Notes under the pieces: generated by a model
Database searches by the model: none
The model's input: the letters and a program-made list of their open reading frames with translations, nothing else
Told to the model about the DNA's origin: nothing
In this document: piece by piece, positions 61,609-64,000 of the stretch
Numbering within the stretch: the first letter of the stretch is position 1
How the letters are laid out: every line of letters begins with the position of its first letter
Assembly: GCA_002451695.1 (NCBI GenBank)
Contig: DKDC01000001.1
Coordinates: 11,513 to 75,512, forward strand
Direction of reading: 5' to 3'
From: Prevotellaceae bacterium UBA6858
Lineage (GTDB): Bacteria > Bacteroidota > Bacteroidia > Bacteroidales > Bacteroidaceae
DNA length: 64,000 bases
Position numbers and translations under genes: made by a program

Positions 61609-62961
61609 TTACTCCTTGTCAAGACGGGCGCGGATGGCTTCGCTCTCCTTTTCGTAGCCAGGCTTGTTGAGCAGGGCGAACATATTCTTTTTGTAAGCCT
61701 CAACGCCCGGCTGGTTGAATGGGTTGACACCGATGATGTTGCCGCTCACGCCGCACGCACGCTCGAAGAAGTAGATGAGCTGCCCTATGTAACGCTCCGA
61801 GAGTTTCGGAACGATTACGCGGATGTTTGGCACACCGCCGTCAACATGGGCAAGGCGCGTGCCGAGCTCCGCCATTTTGTTCACCTCGTCAACCCTGCGG
61901 CCCTCGAGGAAGTTAAGCCCGTCAAGGTTTTCGTCATCATGGGGGAACAACACCTTGTGGTCAACCTCCTCGACGCTCAACACGGTCTCGAAGATTGAAC
62001 GCTCGCCTTCCTGAATCCACTGTCCCATTGAATGGAGGTCGGTGGTGAAGTCAACCGAAGCGGGGAAAATTCCCTTGTTGTCCTTGCCCTCGCTCTCGCC
62101 GTAGAGCTGCTTCCACCACTCCGCCATATAGTGGAGCTTGGGTTGGAAGTCGGCAAGAATTTCTATTTTCTTGCCCTCGCTGTAGAGCGCGTTGCGCACT
62201 GCCGCATACTGAAGGCAGATGTTCTGTTCGAAAGGCACGTCAGCCGCTGCGGCTTTCTCGATGTCGCACGCGCCTGCCACGAGTTCGTCAATGTCGAACC
62301 CTGCACACGCAATGGGAAGGAGGCCCACCGGGGTGAGCACCGAGAAGCGCCCGCCCACGTTGTCGGGAATGACGAACGAGGTGTAGCCCTCCTTGTCGGC
62401 TGTTGTACGCGCCGCGCCCTTGTGTGCGTCGGTTATGGCGACAATCACCTTGCGTGCGGTGTCCTTTCCCATCTGGTCCTCGCACTGCTTTTTGAGCAGA
62501 CGGAACGTGAGTGCGGTTTCTGTGGTCGTACCCGACTTGGATATGTTGATTACACCGAATTTCTTGTCCTTCAGATATTCGGTGAGTTCAAAAAGATAGT
62601 CCTCGCTAATGCTGTTGCCGGCAAAAAGCACTGTGGGGTTCTTCTTGTCGTTCACAAGCCATGAAAGGGTGTTTGAGAGAGCCTCGATAACAGCCCTTGC
62701 GCCAAGATAGCTGCCGCCGATGCCTGCAACGACAATGGTGTCGCACTCCTTGCGGAGCGTTGCGGCGCAGTCCTTGATAGCCTTCAGGTCTGCCTGGCTT
62801 ATCGACGAGGGCAGGTGAAGCCAGCCGAGAAAGTCATTGCCCGGGCAAGTTCCTGCCTCAAGCTCTTTCTGGGCCTCAACAGCCTTGTTCTGCATTTCGG
62901 CAAGAGTGGAACCCTTGACGAACTGGCTTGCCTTTGAAAAATCCAAACTGATAGTTTTCAT
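61609..62961 (-). CDS. pgi: Glucose-6-phosphate isomerase
   Basis: Interconverts glucose-6-phosphate and fructose-6-phosphate. 450 residues, the short bacterial form. Motifs: [34 protein letters not shown] (phosphate binding), [16 protein letters not shown] (PGI signature 1 region), [15 protein letters not shown], and [16 protein letters not shown] (signature 2). It lies between gpsA (28 bases) and a HAD phosphatase (2 bases) in what looks like a three-gene central-metabolism unit. Confidence 0.97.
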   Translation of the reverse strand: MKTISLDFSKASQFVKGSTLAEMQNKAVEAQKELEAGTCPGNDFLGWLHLPSSISQADLKAIKDCAATLRKECDTIVVAGIGGSYLGARAVIEALSNTLSWLVNDKKNPTVLFAGNSISEDYLFELTEYLKDKKFGVINISKSGTTTETALTFRLLKKQCEDQMGKDTARKVIVAITDAHKGAARTTADKEGYTSFVIPDNVGGRFSVLTPVGLLPIACAGFDIDELVAGACDIEKAAAADVPFEQNICLQYAAVRNALYSEGKKIEILADFQPKLHYMAEWWKQLYGESEGKDNKGIFPASVDFTTDLHSMGQWIQEGERSIFETVLSVEEVDHKVLFPHDDENLDGLNFLEGRRVDEVNKMAELGTRLAHVDGGVPNIRVIVPKLSERYIGQLIYFFERACGVSGNIIGVNPFNQPGVEAYKKNMFALLNKPGYEKESEAIRARLDKE

Positions 62962-62989
62962 ATCACTTCTATGTTTTGTTGTTTTATGT

Positions 62990-63985
62990 TCATCTTAAAG
63001 AGTCGGTGAGCAGACCTATCTCGAGCGCGGGCGACACATGGTTGTAAAGTATGTCGTAAACCGCGTAGAGTATCGGCATGTTCACCCCGAACTGGCGGTT
63101 TATTATATAAAGGCATTTGGTGCCGTAATATCCCTCCGCCACCATTTCCATTTCAATCTGTGCGCTTTTCACGCTGTAGCCCTTGCCAATCATCGTGCCG
63201 AACTCGCGGTTGCGGCTGAAATTGGAATAGCCCGTAACAAGCAGGTCGCCGAGGTAGGCAGTTGCGTAAACGTCGCGGCTTATCGGGTAAACGGCTTTCA
63301 GGAAACGGTTCATTTCCTTCACGGCATTGGATATGAGCACCGCCTGGAAGTTGTCGCCGTAGCCAAGTCCCTTGCAGATGCCGGCGGCTATGGCATAGAC
63401 ATTCTTAAGCACTGCGGCATACTCTATGCCCACCACATCGGTGTTTACGGATGTCTTTATGTAGGAGCTCGAAAGGAAGCCGGCAAGCGCACGTCCCAGC
63501 TTTTTGTCAATGCAGCCTATGGTGAGGTACGTGAGCCGCCCGAGGGCGACCTCCTCTGCGTGGCTCGGTCCGCTGATCACCGCAAGCTGGTCGTCGGGTA
63601 CGTTGTATATCTGGCGGAAATACTCGGTAACGACCAAATCTTCGTCAGGGACAATTCCCTTTATGGCAGTAACCACAAACTTGTTGACAAGCGGGGTCTT
63701 CAGTTTCTTCAGACTGCTCTTGAGATAGGGCGACGGGGTTACGAAAATAACCGTGTCGCTTTTGGAAACGACCTCGTTTATGTCGCTGCTGAAGTTTATC
63801 GCTTCAACGTCAAACTTTGCCATCGTAAGATAGTGGGGATTATGCCCGAGACGCTTAAATTCGCCGATGGTCTCCTTTGAGCGCACAAACCAGTTGAGCG
63901 CACCGCAATTCTCCATTATTATCTTGGCGATTGCAGTGGCCCAGCTTCCGCTGCCCACAAGCCCTATCCTTCCGCAGTCTGACAT
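62990..63985 (-). CDS. gpsA: Glycerol-3-phosphate dehydrogenase (NAD(P)+)
   Basis: Makes sn-glycerol-3-phosphate from dihydroxyacetone phosphate for phospholipids. 331 residues. Rossmann motif [16 protein letters not shown], then [48 protein letters not shown], the catalytic-Lys segment [28 protein letters not shown], and [23 protein letters not shown]. Its start codon is 15 bases from the window end, so any upstream partner gene is not visible. Confidence 0.97.
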   Translation of the reverse strand: MSDCGRIGLVGSGSWATAIAKIIMENCGALNWFVRSKETIGEFKRLGHNPHYLTMAKFDVEAINFSSDINEVVSKSDTVIFVTPSPYLKSSLKKLKTPLVNKFVVTAIKGIVPDEDLVVTEYFRQIYNVPDDQLAVISGPSHAEEVALGRLTYLTIGCIDKKLGRALAGFLSSSYIKTSVNTDVVGIEYAAVLKNVYAIAAGICKGLGYGDNFQAVLISNAVKEMNRFLKAVYPISRDVYATAYLGDLLVTGYSNFSRNREFGTMIGKGYSVKSAQIEMEMVAEGYYGTKCLYIINRQFGVNMPILYAVYDILYNHVSPALEIGLLTDSLR

Positions 63986-64000
63986 TATTTATATTGCGTA

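Overview
The window is a chromosomal segment of a Bacteroidota member, most likely order Bacteroidales. A Muribaculaceae-, Barnesiellaceae- or Prevotellaceae-like gut commensal is my inference, not proven. The case rests on Bacteroidota-type -7 boxes (TAnnTTTG) ahead of many genes, a 1100-residue SecA with a C-terminal zinc motif, a giant SprA next to ruvA, a TPP-riboswitch/TonB-receptor/PnuT thiamine locus, a BACON-M60 protease, BspA-like surface proteins, a DUF4836 lipoprotein, and recF next to a DUF721 gene. I see no insertion sequence, phage, CRISPR array, rRNA or plasmid gene. Nearly everything is housekeeping, so the novelty is in gene duplications and in non-coding DNA.

Layout. 0.3-9.1 kb (+): valS, a DUF4105 membrane protein, an alkaline-phosphatase-fold protein that appears stripped of metal ligands, and secA. 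9.7-17.5 kb (+): three secreted proteins (discoidin/FIVAR-like, leucine-rich repeat, BACON-M60 mucinase-like). 18.0-21.1 kb (+): TPP riboswitch, TonB-dependent receptor and pnuT for thiamine uptake. 21.2-22.4 kb (-): serB. 22.9-28.5 kb (+): small acidic protein, coaX, outer-membrane barrel, lptC, ppiD-like foldase. 29.3-32.4 kb (+): gdhA and a BspA-like surface protein whose promoter holds an 11-G run. 32.9-35.4 kb (-): recF, DUF721 and aroC. 35.6-38.0 kb (+): TPR protein, ribH, tRNA-Tyr, a glycosyltransferase. 38.7-46.6 kb (-): murG-murC-ftsQ-ftsA-ftsZ-ftsZ-yqeY, a division/cell-wall cluster with two complete tandem ftsZ genes. 46.7-52 kb (-): glycerophosphodiesterase, tRNA-Cys, sugar transferase, DUF4836 lipoprotein, rsmE, DnaJ-family protein. 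52.3-60.4 kb (-): sprA and ruvA. 60.9-64 kb (-): HAD phosphatase, pgi, gpsA.

The most unusual non-coding signal is an interspersed composite repeat, seen ten times, always between transcription units and never inside an operon. Its first module is about four degenerate 21-bp units (two helical turns) with in-phase T-tracts and short palindromic junctions. Its second module, in most copies, is one or two GC-rich hairpins with 12-bp arms. The other outstanding items are the tandem ftsZ pair, the homopolymer tracts just upstream of the -7 boxes of two surface-protein genes, and the perfect 16-bp inverted repeat beside one of them.

All calls were made by reading the sequence and recognising motifs. 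No database search or structure prediction was run.
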